Assembly (NCBI RefSeq): GCF_003265705.1
Contig: NW_020313005.1
Location: 20,892,102 to 20,956,101, forward strand
Direction of reading: 5' to 3'
Length of the DNA: 64,000 nucleotides
From: Callorhinus ursinus
Lineage: Eukaryota; Chordata; Mammalia; Carnivora; Otariidae
Within the stretch, counting starts at the first letter, position 1, and each line of letters starts with the position of its first letter. A program made the position numbers and the translations under genes. Shown one piece after another: positions 13,347 to 25,559 of the stretch. The notes under the pieces were generated by a model. That model worked only from the letters and a program-made list of their open reading frames with translations, had not been told where the DNA came from and made no database searches.

Positions 13347-14507
13347 ACGTATCTTTCTCCATCCTACTGCTACTTCCAGCACAGAGCCCGAACAGGAGGC
13401 ACTAAGAACATATTAGTGGGATGAATGAATGATTAACTAAGTGGCACCATGTGAGTCAAGGCATTAATGAAGAGCTTGACTGTCCCAGCTTTGCAAGGCA
13501 CCGTGCAGGGGTGAGCCAATGTGGGGCTGGTCCTGAGGGGCTCGTAGAGGATTCTCCTTCATACACTTGTCAGCACACGACTGGGAAGGACTGATTCTAC
13601 CAAAGTTGCCAGGAGGTTCCAACCTCTCAAGGTTACTTGAGCGAGCTCAGGTTAGTGGGGGCTGGAGGAGAAGAAAATCATTGGCTGGGTGGTGGGGGGA
13701 AGGGTACGGGTGGCCAGAGGGGCCCCCACTGCCGAGGTCCCACTCCCTTGCCAGACAAAGAGCCCTCAGAAAGCTACCTTCCCAACCTCTGCCACACACG
13801 GAGAAGGCAAGAGGGTCTGGCCTCTTGCTGACAAGGAGCCGGCTGACCCTGTTGCTGTGAGGGGCAGGGAAGTGGCAGGCTGCTTGGTCAGACGCTGGGC
13901 TTGCTGAGCAGTAACGGGGGAGTCTGGCAACGGAAGAAAAGAGGCAGCTCTTCTATTATTAGTAGTTGCTTTCCACGTATGTGTAAGTCAAACAGCCTAT
14001 GCAAAAAGAGACCTCGTGGCAGCAGGAAATTCAGAGTTGTGGGTGTCTTTGTGCTATCAGATCAGGTTCTGGGTTTGCCTGTAATCCGGTCTCCGCGGGC
14101 TTCCATGGGGCGAGGCCTGGGAGGTGAGCTAAGGCTGGCCCCGCCTCCCGGGCCTCCAGTTTTATGACTCAAGAGGGACTCTGTGACTTTTTTAACATCT
14201 CCTTTTCAGCATTTCATGTGGCTTTCTTTCTAAAGGCTATAAAGAATATTTTATTGAAATAAAAAGGAAAGAAGTTTAACCCTGTTACAAAATGCCATCC
14301 CTGGTCCAGAAACTGGGGAGAGCCAAAGTGACATATACTAAAAGCCTGGCGCTTAACACTCTTTTAGTGATTTACTGTACATCCATTAGAAGCAGGGGTG
14401 TAGAAGAATATTTAATGTTATAGGAAATATCCATAATTTAGTAGTAAGAGAATAAAAGGAGGTTGCAAAACAATATGATTCTGGTTATATAAAAATAAGG
14501 CATATAT

Positions 14508-14687
14508 GGCGCTGCCTGGGTGGCTCAGTTGGTTAAGTGTCTGCCTTCGGCTCAGGTCATGATCCCAGGGTCCTGGGATCGAGCCCCGCATTGGGCTCCC
14601 TGCTCAGTGGGGAGTCTGCTTCTCCCTCTGCCCCTCCCCCTGCTCGTGCTCTCTCTTTCTCTTGAATAAATAAAATCTTTCTTAAAA
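14508..14687 (+). repeat. Can-SINE, near full length, with target duplication
   Basis: Complete head and tail. It is flanked by AAAATAAGGCATATAT (14492-14507) and AAAATAAGGCATGTAT (14688-14703), a 16-bp target-site duplication with one mismatch, so the insertion is fairly recent. Confidence 0.95.
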
Positions 14688-15071
14688 AAATAAGGCATGT
14701 ATACCTATATATTTACGTTAAAGGGACTGGAAGGAAACATATCAACCCATTAACAGGTTGCTTTCTGGGTTGTGGGACGATGGGTGCTTTTGCATGTTTC
14801 TTTTGTGATTTTTCTATATTTTCCCAATTTTATACAAAGCTGATGTATTACTTTGGAAATCATTACTTTAAAAAAAATACTTTAAAAAGACACAATGCAT
14901 TTAATGAGCAAAAGAAAATTTTAAGCCGCAACATGGAAAATGAAAGAAGTAGCAGCATCCGCGGTGCCGGCATGCTGGGGGAGCCAGCTCTCTCAACGTC
15001 GGGTTGATGTCGATGGACCTTCCCTCCCGTCCCTAACTCTCTGTTTCTCCTCCTTTCTCATCCCTACACAG

Positions 15072-15236
15072 CTCTGCTCCTTCCAACCAATCACTGTGCA
15101 CTACTCCTCCCACAGCATCCTGCTTTCCGTGGCACCTGTCTGCCTGGCATTCCTGTTGGCTTGTTTGAGGAAAGCAAGAGAAGCTCTGGAAGCAAAAGCG
15201 GCTGTGATGAACATAGCTCAGCTTCCAAAGTCCAGG
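15072..15236 (+). other. exon-like segment with a possible membrane span (low confidence)
   Basis: Bounded by CTACACAG and GTGAGT. It is exactly 55 codons, open and phase 0 at both ends. The frame has a hydrophobic stretch (ILLSVAPVCLAFLLACL) followed by a charged helix-like part (RKAREALEAKAAVMN). Not recognised as any known protein; it could be an unannotated antisense gene, a decayed one, or chance. Confidence 0.18.
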
Positions 15237-15353
15237 GTGAGTCTCGCTGGTCCCCGGAGAGCGCCTGAGATCTGTCCAGTTCCATAGAGCTCATGCTTTC
15301 TGCACCCAGAGCCCTCGCTGCCTTGACATAAAGCACCATTTGACCTATATTAG

Positions 15354-15430
15354 GAAGATATCAGCGACTCCCAAGTGCGCACCTATCGGAAACTGGCTGC
15401 CTTAGTCTCCCAGGAGAACTTATTTAAGTT
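15354..15430 (+). other. exon-like segment following the one at 15072 (low confidence)
   Basis: Bounded by a TATTAG acceptor and a GTAAGT donor, 118 bases after the previous segment. In the phase set by that segment it is open and reads EDISDSQVRTYRKLAAL and on to VSQENLFK. The 3' donor is in phase 2. No further exon was found. Confidence 0.18.
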
Positions 15431-15569
15431 GTAAGTAAATACTATATACACATATGTGTACTTTGTATAGATGTACACAGAGATACACATATACACACAT
15501 ACATATGGAGATGCACGTACCGTACACATACATATGAGAGAAGGGGGGACAGATCAAGTGCACACACAC

Positions 15570-15730
15570 ACCCCATTTTGTCCTCACGGCATTATGAAAT
15601 GGTACATTTTCTTCATCTAACTGATGAGGAAACCTAGAGTCTAAGAGGTTAAGTCACAGGCCCAGAAGTGGCTAGAATTCGAACCCAGTCCTGCCTGTCT
15701 CCAAAGCTCTTAGCCAGAGCGCCTCTCTCC
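15570..15730 (-). repeat. MIR SINE, antisense
   Basis: Good reverse MIR core: CTGATGAGGAAACCTAGAG, AGAGGTTAAGTCACAGGCCC, then GAATTCGAACCCAGTCC. Confidence 0.75.
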
Positions 15731-16240
15731 TGGCGTTGCTGTCCCGGCAGCCTGCTGTGATCGTGGTGCCTCCTAAAGCTCCATGATTACTGGGCTCGAC
15801 CTGGCCTCCAGAATAACCATGACAGAAGTTGTGGAAATGTTCACAACAGCTCTTTACTTCCAGGTTCTGAGATCAGAAACGGAAGTTTCAAAATACCGAA
15901 AGTTCGTTTATGTTGAACATACTGCTTCGGCTAAAAGCAGGAAGTCCAAGAAAGCCTGATCTCATGAGATTTTTCAGCCCAATTTGGATCCACATCTGCA
16001 CTTCTGGATTTTCCACTGAGTCCAACCAACCTCAGCTGCTCTGCAGCTTCTCCGCTTTCACAGACCCTCCACGTCCCACCCGCCCCGTGGGGTACAGATA
16101 AGTAATACAATCTGTTGCTGTTAACTAAGATGTATCCAGTGATCAGCCCTTGCAAGGCTGTGAACTGGGTTAGTCAGCTTGAAATTTGAAAAATATGCAA
16201 GGTTCTTTTTGTAAAGTTAAAAAAAAAACAAAACAAAACA

Positions 16241-16436
16241 GGGTGGCTCAGTTGGTTAAGCGACTGCCTTCGGCTCAGGTCATGATCCTGGAGTCCCAGG
16301 ATCAAGTCGGGCATCGGGCTTCCTGCTCAGCGGGGAGTCTGCTTCTCCCTCTGACCCTTCCCCCTCTCATGTGCTCTCTCTCTCTCTCAAATAAATAAAT
16401 AAATGAAATCTTTAAAAAAAAAACAAAACAAACAAA
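16241..16436 (+). repeat. Can-SINE, slightly 5' truncated
   Basis: Begins at GGGTGGCTCAGTTGG directly after an AAAACAAAACAAAACA run, with the full body and an A-rich tail. Confidence 0.93.
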
Positions 16437-16689
16437 AGCTCTAAACAATAAGTCATCCAAATAATGGGCTCTGTTCTTGTCTCCACGTGCAGGGAACAAG
16501 TGGAAAGGACTCTTTCCACCTCCTCCTTCCCATAGACCTGGCCTCCCCATTGGTTAGACTCCAGCCAGGCCCGAAGACAAAGGGCAGGTGGTGGTACTCG
16601 GCGGTGGCTTTGCATGTGCAGCTTTGGGGGAGCCTCAGAAGGCTGGGGAGGGTCGTCTCTGTGTCCCAAATCCCATGGGGAGTCCGTTC

Positions 16690-16800
16690 CCTCATGTTGC
16701 ACATGAGAAATCTGAGACTAGGAGAAGTGCAGTGATTTGCTCAGGGTCACACGTCTAGTTGAGGACAGGAGCTGGGATTAGAACTCTAGGCTACTCCAGC
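16690..16800 (-). repeat. MIR SINE, antisense
   Basis: Reverse MIR core: ACATGAGAAATCTGAGACTA, then GCTCAGGGTCACACGTCTAG. Confidence 0.65.
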
Positions 16801-17261
16801 AGGCTCCTCTTTCTCCAGTTCCAATAGCTGGCCTGCCTGCGTTTCAGCTTTCACACGACTTAGTAGGTATCATAGAGTTTTTAAATGACAAATTTAGAGT
16901 CAGTGTTTTCTGGGGATGCCATTATAAATGAGGCTTCCCTGTTCAGAGGCTCCCAGGAACAGTCCCCTGCCACCCCCGCCCCACCGTCTGGGCACCACCT
17001 TAGATACCCCTGTGGGAACATCGGAGGGCTTTTGGAGAACAAGAATCCTCCATGCATGGTGGTGTGGGCTCCTCCACTCACAGACTGGAGTGCATTCTCT
17101 TGACGCACGACTTTAACCCAGCCACACCCAACTGAAACCATCCAGGAGAGGTGACGGACTGCCTCTTAGGGCCACCGTCCACTTCAGCCTGAGGGGCACA
17201 GGCACACAGGGGGTGACTGTCTTGCCTTGTAAACCCTAGAAACTGAGTGCAAAAGAGATGG

Positions 17262-17400
17262 GGCATGACCCATTGAGCAGCTGTGTGACCTTGAGTAAAT
17301 TACTTAACGTCTCTGGGCCTCAAATTTCCTCATCACAAGATGGGTAATTGCAATATAGACCTCATGGGTCGGTGTGGGAACGAAAGGGAACACTGGTGGA
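17262..17400 (+). repeat. MIR SINE
   Basis: Sense MIR: CTGTGTGACCTTGAGTAAAT, then TCTCTGGGCCTCAAATTTCC. Confidence 0.8.
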
Positions 17401-19800
17401 TGCGGGCTCTTCCCTCCGTCCCCTGCAGTCCAACACCGCCCTTTGGGATCCACCCCGGGGGGCCTAAATGTCTTGGAAGCAGCCCCTCTGAGCCCCTGGA
17501 AGAACTGCCAGAACCTGGAAAGGAGTCTTCAGATTCACAGAATCCCTTCTTCGGGAGGCATTTCTGACACTTAGCCATCACTGAATAAAGGCCACCTGAC
17601 AGCAGAAGCTCAATGAGTCTGCTTGTCTCTTCGAGGGAAGCTTCTGGGAATTTCCTCCCTCCTTTACACAGGCCCTGCACTGTTTCCTCAGCCGCACCAC
17701 AGGTGCATGTTCTTCGCCGGGCACTCTGGTTTGGGGTGCCCTTGGAGTAGGGGTGCGCTCGGAGTGGCAGCAGGAGGAAACAGGGCCTTTCATGTGGCAG
17801 GCTCGGGCATTCTCCCCAGAGCGGGACGTTCCCCGGAAGCCGAGCTGGTGGGCAGAGGCCCCGGGCTGCCTCGCTGCTTCCTCCCCACCTTGGAAAATTA
17901 CACAGAGGGCCGCGGTGCCCGCTGGCTGCCAGGCAGATGCCCTGCTGCTTTCTGAAACTAGCCTACCTCCTTAGGATGAAAAACAACAATGTGCCATGCC
18001 CACAGTGACGAGCTTACCCTTTCCTCTTCCTCCTCCCTGCCCTGGAAAAAGTACAGGATCTGTAAACAAGTCATTAGATTCGAGATCCTGCCCAATTTAG
18101 ACTCTTTGTCTCAGTTTTCTCCAGAGTAAACTCGTGGTCACACCCACCCAAACCAAGCAAAGCCCAGAAGGAATGCAGAGCCCTGTGGCCAGGCTAACCA
18201 CAGCTGACCCCACGATGCCCAGGGCTCGGCGTGCTCCCTGCGCTGGGAGGGGCCCGCAGGAAGCCCAGAGATCTCGGGTTCCAGCGGGAGAAGAGCAGTG
18301 TCCTCGGATGGGCAAACAGCTAAGATCTCTGCCTCTGGGTTCAATTCCCCAAAAGCAGTTTTAATTTTGCAAATGTCTCCCCAAACTATCAAAAATCCCA
18401 AATCCACCTCCTTTGAAGTCTGGCAAGAAAACCCCCAAGATCAGCTTCTCTTTACTCCTGTACTTCCCGTACAGACAGGCTTCTAGAAAACAGAGGTTGG
18501 AGAAAATGAAAGTCAATGCCAAATACTAACCAGACAGAAGACTAACTGCTTTTCCCCACGGCCCCCCACCCCCAGCTCTGGCATTATGGGCTGGGGAACT
18601 GGGCCCCTCTCCTGCTGCTGAAGATCTGTTTATTTTGCACTCCATAAAGGGAAACCAGGCCCTTTTCTGACATTTTGGCTTGGAGGGGGTGGGGAGAAAA
18701 AGAGGTCCAGAATTTAAACTCAAAACCAGATCAACTTCTCTAAATCTCCTGGTGCTTTTTCTGTGATTCTTCAATGGACCACATTGTGTACGAATGGGGC
18801 TTTTAACTCTCCCAGCCCATGATGCCTCCCACTCCACCCCCCTGGGAATGCCATAAACTGCAATGACCCCTTCTTGACTTCCAACCACGCCAGTGTGCCC
18901 CAGATGAAATTAGGGACAGACGTGCTCACGAGCCGCTTGGCAGCTCCCCATTCCACCACCAGCCTTACTCTGCCCCTCCTGCCCATCAGCAGGGAAGTCT
19001 GTGCCTCTCTGCCCGAAACCCTGTTCTCCTGAGCTGGCCCCTGGCTTCCTTTAAACAATGAAACGGGGAATTTCCTTTGTCCTGGAAATGTTCCGCTTGT
19101 CATCCAAGTTATCCTTATCAGCAGACCACAGTGCAGCCAGGAGAGACCCCGGTGTGCTCCGGACCCGGGGGGTATCAGGGCAAAATGTTTTCTTCGCTTT
19201 TTCCTCTGCCTTGAATTCAAAGCCTGACCTCTACGAGTGGAATTCAATCAGGTCAGCTCCCAGATTCCCCAGTGGGGAAATAAAAGTAGCACAGGCAAAG
19301 CCTATTGTTTCCATCTCAAGAAGGTAGAAGCGTTGTTTTCTCTCTTTCGCATCAAAGTAAACGAGGTGGGATGGGGGGCAGGGGAGGTAATAAGAGGCCC
19401 CTCGAACACTGTTTAAGGTCTTGGGAATAAAACAGTGCCTGGATCCCGCATTCCCTCTGTACTGACAGAAGCTTCTCCCTGGAACGTGCTTGGCATCTGC
19501 ACGTCAGTCCTTTGCCGGGGCGCTGGCTAGGGTGAATGCGATTCATTTTCTATTTGGACATGTTGGAAACTGGATTTTTTTTTTCTCCCCCTTTAAACAA
19601 CAGGAGAGCGATACAGTTAGGAAAAGGGGTGGAGGCATGTGGAAACACCAGAAGGCCAGAGGAATTGCAAAAATAAACTTCTGCTAATGTTAACACTCTT
19701 GTATTCCAAGGCAGGCATAATTAATTGTATATGTTTAGTCACTTAGCAACCCCGAGCTCTTATTCTGAAAGCTCAAAAATATTTCACATATGTAGCGAGC
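17400..19800. other. intronic DNA without recognised gene
   Basis: Moderately GC-rich unique DNA with several long but featureless open frames on both strands. No exon is supported. Confidence 0.5.
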
Positions 19801-19804
19801 AAAG

Positions 19805-20010
19805 TCTTTGGGATCCGACAGACCCTACTAGCTGTGTAACTTCTGGCAAGTCACTGAATTTTCTATGCCTCAGTTCCTTCTCATTGGTAAAGCGTGTCTA
19901 ATAATAGACGTATTCCATGGGCTGTGGTGGGAAAGAAGTGCTAAAATGCATTTCAGTGCTCAGGACAGCATCCGGCTCATCAGTAACTACTCAATAACTG
20001 TTATTATAGT
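19805..20010 (+). repeat. MIR SINE
   Basis: Sense MIR: ACTAGCTGTGTAACTTCTGG through to CAGTAACTACTCAATAACTG. Confidence 0.7.
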
Positions 20011-20254
20011 TACTGTTATTATTACTATCGACATTACAGATAGTCCTGCCAATGGTCGTTTTGAAGTAATGATGAGGTAAAGGGCACAGTAATTCCGGAA
20101 AAGACCTTGAAAGCCAATCCCAGTTCTTAATCATAGAGCTTTCTCTGAAATTCTAACAAACACCAAATATAGATAGCAGACCTCCTCAGTAGGCGTTTTG
20201 TTGTGTTTTTTAATCTTGCAAGAAGCTTTCGTGGCCATCTTTATTACAACATCG

Positions 20255-20400
20255 CTTTGAGGTGAAATTATCACTGGCACAATCTCCCCGTTCTGCCGTT
20301 GAGGAAATCGAAGCATGGGGAGACCCAGGCCCTTGGTGAAGGACAGACAGCCCTTGGTTTCAAAGCCAGTGAGCATGGTTTCCAGAGCTCTGTCTGCCAA
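20255..20400 (-). repeat. MIR-like SINE, antisense
   Basis: Diverged reverse MIR core: CCGTTGAGGAAATCGAAGCA, then CTTGGTTTCAAAGCCAGTGA. Confidence 0.4.
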
Positions 20401-20789
20401 AGAGCTGCCTGGCTTTGCAGGTAAGGAGTTATACAAGCTGACACCAAGCTGATTCCCCCAACCCGAATTCCCAGAGGTGGAAGTCAACCTTCCAGAATCT
20501 TCTTGCCCTTGCCCTTTCTGGACGCACTGTACATTAGACATATACCAGCCAATACACATGTATTCTATGCACTCAGTAAAACACCGGTCTGGTAATGCCT
20601 CCAGAGGTCATTGTTCTCTCACAATATTCTTTATTACACTTTACTTGCCTTGACTGCAGAGGACGTGGCTCAGAAAACGGCTCATGGCCACACAGAAAAT
20701 GCCTGGAGGGACCCTGGGCAGAGAGCTGAAGCTCGTGATGCTGAACTTAGCAGTGCCACAGAGCGGATGGGTAGGAGAGCAGCAACTTC

Positions 20790-21115
20790 ATTCATTCGCT
20801 CATTCAGCAGAGACTTATTGAGGGCCTGTTTCATGCTTGCTCCTTCTTATCATTCAGGGTTCAGCCTAAATGTCACTTCCTTAGGGAAGCCTTTGACCTC
20901 TGAGACCAGGCAAGATCTCTGTATTATGCTCTCCTGATGCACCCTGCACTTCCCTTTTCAGTCTCTGCATACGACAAGTGGCTCAGTATCTGTCTTCCCT
21001 CCTTCTCTAGAATGTGGCCCAGCAGGAGCCCTGCCTGCCTTTATTTACGCCTGTATCCCAGCACCTTGCATAGAGACGGTGCTCAATAAATGCATGAATC
21101 CGTGCCAGGGGCTGA
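20790..21115 (+). repeat. L2 LINE 3' region
   Basis: Well-preserved L2: TTCATTCATTCGCTCATTCA, TCACTTCCTTAGGGAAGCCT, and the end GGTGCTCAATAAATGCATGA. Confidence 0.75.
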
Positions 21116-21119
21116 GTCT

Positions 21120-24100
21120 CAAAGAAAAACTGGCAGAGAGTCGGCCCTCAAGGAGCTTGTGCAGACATTAAAAACCCACACTTGGATGCTTATTAAAACA
21201 ATGTAACAGGAGTAACTAAATTACCATGGTCACAGAACTGTATTCTATGGACACTTCCTCACCTCATTCCAGATAAAATCTGAAAACAACAGAGGGGTAA
21301 GTTTCAAGCTGAAGAGACATTCTTCTGAAAATGTAGGAGCCACAGAAATATTGAGCTAATGATGGACTCTACATAATCAGGATGAGACTATTAAAGATTC
21401 TAATTGGACATTCCCTGGGGTCTGGGGATTGATCTGTATTTTATACTTTCTGTAGGGCAGGTGTGAGTGGGACCTGACCACAGTGGTCCATCACTCCTAA
21501 AACCATCCTGACACATTAGGCTTTAGGCAACTCTGTCTTGTTTTCTCTGTAGCATCCATCCATCTTGGTTTTAAACAATTCAACTCAGAAATGCATGCCA
21601 AAGGGTCAGTGATGGTCACAGGACTGACCTTCGCAGTGTGATGCCAACCTTGAAGACTTTCTAAATGAATACCACTGTCCATCTGCTCATTAGGTCTCCC
21701 CTGGAGAATGACTAAGGTGTTTATTCCTCATGGTGATTCCAAAGCCACATCAGGTATAGCATGTCATTCCCATTATCCATGGGTGAGGGTCACAGAGGAA
21801 AGAGAGAACTTGCTTCATGTCTTGGAGACAGCGAGCATTTGGATCTTGGTAATTGAGAGTACTACAGAACAGTACAAACCTAGGGAATACTCACTGAAGG
21901 GAAATTGGGGTTCAAAGATCACCACTCCAGCTAGTTATTTGTTAAATGAAATTGGTTTGTTCATATTTATACTTAAGGAGAAATCTTCCTACAATAAATT
22001 ATAGGGATCTGGGAACTAGAATTCTAGCCAACCATCTGTTAATAGGATGGAGTCCTACGTAATAGAAAATCATATATGCACAGCAACACAAAGCATTAGA
22101 ACTGAAAATGACCTTCAGAATAATTTAGCACAATGCCGGTATTTTAAAATGAGGAAACCAAAATCACCATGTTGTACAGGATTCTCTTTGGCTCAGGTCA
22201 TTTTTCAATGAAAAATTTCAATGAGAAAAGCCCATACCTTTCTTTGATAAGTCCAATATACATTTAATCACAATTTGTGAATATCCCTGTGATAAATTCC
22301 AAATGCCTCCACTTTATTGAAAGGAAAAGAAAGCATTATATTCTTAAAGATCAGCATAGGACTGTTGAAGAAGCCAGGAGATTACAGGATATCCTTACTT
22401 TCGGCTCCAGGCCAACATGGGTAGTACCTGGATAATGCTGGACATTTACTTTCATTTGGTTCAATGTTGGTCATGAAGAGTTAGTGGAAGCACTAGTCTC
22501 CATGTGAACAACATAGCTCTGACTCAATAAAAATAATCCAGGTAAATATATCCTCTGACTGAATTCACATTTTAAGATGCTTTTGATCTGAATTATATAG
22601 ACTTGTACTGTCTGATCAGGAGTCACTAGCCTCATGTGGCTATTTAAATTTCGGTTAACAAAAGTCAACCGAAATGAAATTAAAAATTTAGTTCCTCTTT
22701 GCACCAGCCACCTTTGAAGTGCTCAGGAGCTACTTGAATGCGAGGCTAGTGGCTGCCATATTGGACAGTGCAAAACAGGGCATTCTACCTTTACAGGGAA
22801 TCCTACTGGACAAGTCCAATAAAAACAGGTCTCTAGATCTGCCACTTTCCTCTGCCTTTGAGATAAGGCTAAGGAAGATGAGAACTACTGATGACTTTTC
22901 CCAAATCCTTTATCCTAAAAACTGTGCAAGAACCGTTATCTGTCATGAAGCTTCCTACACATCAGCACTCTCTCGAGAGATGTTTGTACCTTCCACAGCC
23001 CAAGAAAATACTGCTCCCTTCTACCCAAATCGAATTTAAAACCAGAAATTTAGAGTCACTTGGAAAAGATTAGACATTAGCTCTTCCCAAATGTGTAAAT
23101 GTTTAGGCAAGACATAGGACGCAGTTAATTAAGACAGCAGCATGTTGAGTTTGTCCAGAACCATTATGTGACCCAACCTCACAGAGATAGACACCACTGT
23201 TAAACAAAATGAGTTTCATGCAAGGTGGCATTTATTTCCATTGTGTGAGATGTTCTTCATAATTTGAAATACATATTCGAGATGCTCTCTCATCTCTTTA
23301 CCTTCACTGTATGGCTTTGGTCTAGAAAACACAGACTGCTCCTTGAGTACAACATCAAGATCTTGGCGGTCATTTGTTTTCATGGGCAAAGAAACGGCAA
23401 GACTGATCTTAGCTAAACTGTGGTTCCTAAAGAACTACAGATCACTATCTGAGCAACTCAGTGTCCAGCCCCATGGACCCTGAAATCCCAATTCTGTTGG
23501 CTAGGAATAAAACTAATATATAATTCAACACGTTCAGAAAAAAGATTTAAGGAGCAGCTCTGAATCTCAATCCTAAATATCTGGATGAGCACTTTAAAAT
23601 GAACAGTCAACTTCATTTTCCCTTTTTATGTCGTTGTGTAACTACTTCAGTGTGGGTAAAAAATGTTCTTCCTCTTCACTTCTGGTCACATAATCCTATT
23701 TGGTTGCATGGTATAGCCTGAGAAGGCAGAGATACATTCTTTCCTAAAATATCGATGATGCACGATGAGAATAAAGACCAAGTCTGCTTTGTCTAATCTC
23801 CTGTGGGAAAAGAGCGGGGATTCTTCCCGACTTCAACATTAACAGAGGGCCATCGTTGAGGCAAATTACTTTCATTCTGCTGGTCCTTCCCTCACACTTA
23901 AATCAGTGAAGCCTATTGGCAGCTCTGCCACTTAAGACAAACCAACATGACCCCAACAAATTCACAGCCCTTGATTGAGGGAGATAAGTTCTCCAGTTCC
24001 TGCCAGGTTGGAAAACTCTGTTTTCTGGAAGGGGATGGTAAAGCAGAGCATAAAGCAAGACTGAAATGTTAGCTCCACTCTGAATGAACAGAGATCAGGC

Positions 24101-24750
24101 CTGGCCCTTACTGCCTTCACTCACGACCGTAGGACCCAGAGACATGAGAGGAGGTGGCACAGGTCAATCAGTCAGGAGAGCCAGTGGAGGGTCTAGCTAG
24201 CTGGGTGAGCATTTTAAAACTGTTCCCAAGGGAATATTGTAAAAGATAATGTGTTTCATATTCCAGGAGGACTCTTGACTCTTTAAAAGCAGAGACAAAC
24301 CTAAAAACAAAAACAAAAACAAAAAAAAAACCCCAAAAACCTGAGCATAGGTTGGACAGGAGAATTTTATTTCTCTGGTATTTTCAGTGTGACACACTCT
24401 TTTTATCAGCAGCACAAGCCTGGAATTCCTGAGGCTGCACTCATATCCTGAATTCAGTTTTTACGTAAAACCTCCATTGATTGGGATGGGAGTTTCACGA
24501 GTATAACAATGGCCGGATGCGAGGGAGGGAAAGGAGGAATATGTGATATTTGGTCTGTACTGATGGATTCAGAGGGGACGGTGTCTTTATGAGCAACGAG
24601 ATAGGAGTAAGTAGCTAATTTGCAAAATTAACCAAATGAAATTAAGTCTTGGGAATCATTAAAGGCAGAAAAAAGCAACCCCATGGATTCAACTTAAGCA
24701 GACTTTATCATCTGTTATGTTCAAACACTGGCTTGGATGGGAATAAGAGC
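21120..24750. other. intronic DNA without recognised gene
   Basis: AT-leaning unique DNA. Apart from a hAT-like fragment near 22.6-22.8 kb and a CAAAAA run (24301-24342), no repeat or exon is recognised. Confidence 0.5.
22605..22785. mobile_element. non-autonomous hAT-type DNA transposon fragment (tentative)
   Basis: TAGCCTCATGTGGCTATTTAA on the left and GCGAGGCTAGTGGCTGCCAT, then ATTGGACAGTGCA, on the right resemble the ends of an old MER/Charlie-type element. No coding capacity. Confidence 0.5.
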
Positions 24751-24759
24751 GAAGGTAAC

Positions 24760-25000
24760 TAACTGTAACTAACATTTGCACAGTGCTTTGTAATTACAAA
24801 GTGCTTTTACTTCTGTACTTCTTTCAATTCGTACAATTAGCCAGTACGGCAGCTGGAAAACTTAATATTACTTATTATTATTATCATTAGTATTCCTATT
24901 TTACAGATAGGAAAGGAGAAGATTAGAGAAGTTAATAACTGGCCCAAGATCACAACTAATAAGTGGTTTAAATCTAGATTTTCACACTTCAAGTGGCACA
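24760..25000 (-). repeat. MIR SINE, antisense
   Basis: TTTGCACAGTGCTTTGTAAT through the reverse core ATTTTACAGATAGGAAAGG and TTAATAACTGGCCCAAGATC. Confidence 0.7.
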
Positions 25001-25429
25001 TGACTTTCATGGAACCATTCTGCCACTGTCATAATGGTTTATAAGACCCTCCAGCATCTCACTGCGAGCCTTCACAAGATTTTTGTGTCCCCCATCTTAG
25101 GCAAGAAGCACCACACAGCACACAAGCATTCCCACATTACATTGTGTGAGCACAAAGTTGTATTTTGTAACTCAGGCTGACTGAATACTATTAACCAGCC
25201 CCTGACAATAAAGAGAGAAGGAAGATCCCCTAGTAAAAAGTTCAAATAAGGCCCCAGAAATGAAAATGTTGCATGATTTACAATTGACAAGAACAACCAT
25301 GTAATGAGCCACCCAATAGTCAAGCTGTAGCAATTAATTAATGCCTTTCTTCAAGAAATTCAAAGCAACTCATCACTCCAGAATTTTTACCAAATCCATG
25401 GGAGAAGAGGGTTACTGCTAGTCGTTTTA

Positions 25430-25550
25430 ATCCTTTTGGGTGGATGGAGAAGCTGAGGTTAAGAAAGGGAGAGTAACTTGCCCAAAGTCATCCAGCCAGC
25501 CTAAGGCCAAACCGGGACCAGAACTGAAATTACTCAACCCTGGTGCCCAC
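25430..25550 (-). repeat. MIR SINE, antisense
   Basis: Reverse MIR core: TGGAGAAGCTGAGGTTAAGA, then AACTTGCCCAAAGTCATCCA. Confidence 0.6.
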
Positions 25551-25559
25551 TTTGGCATT

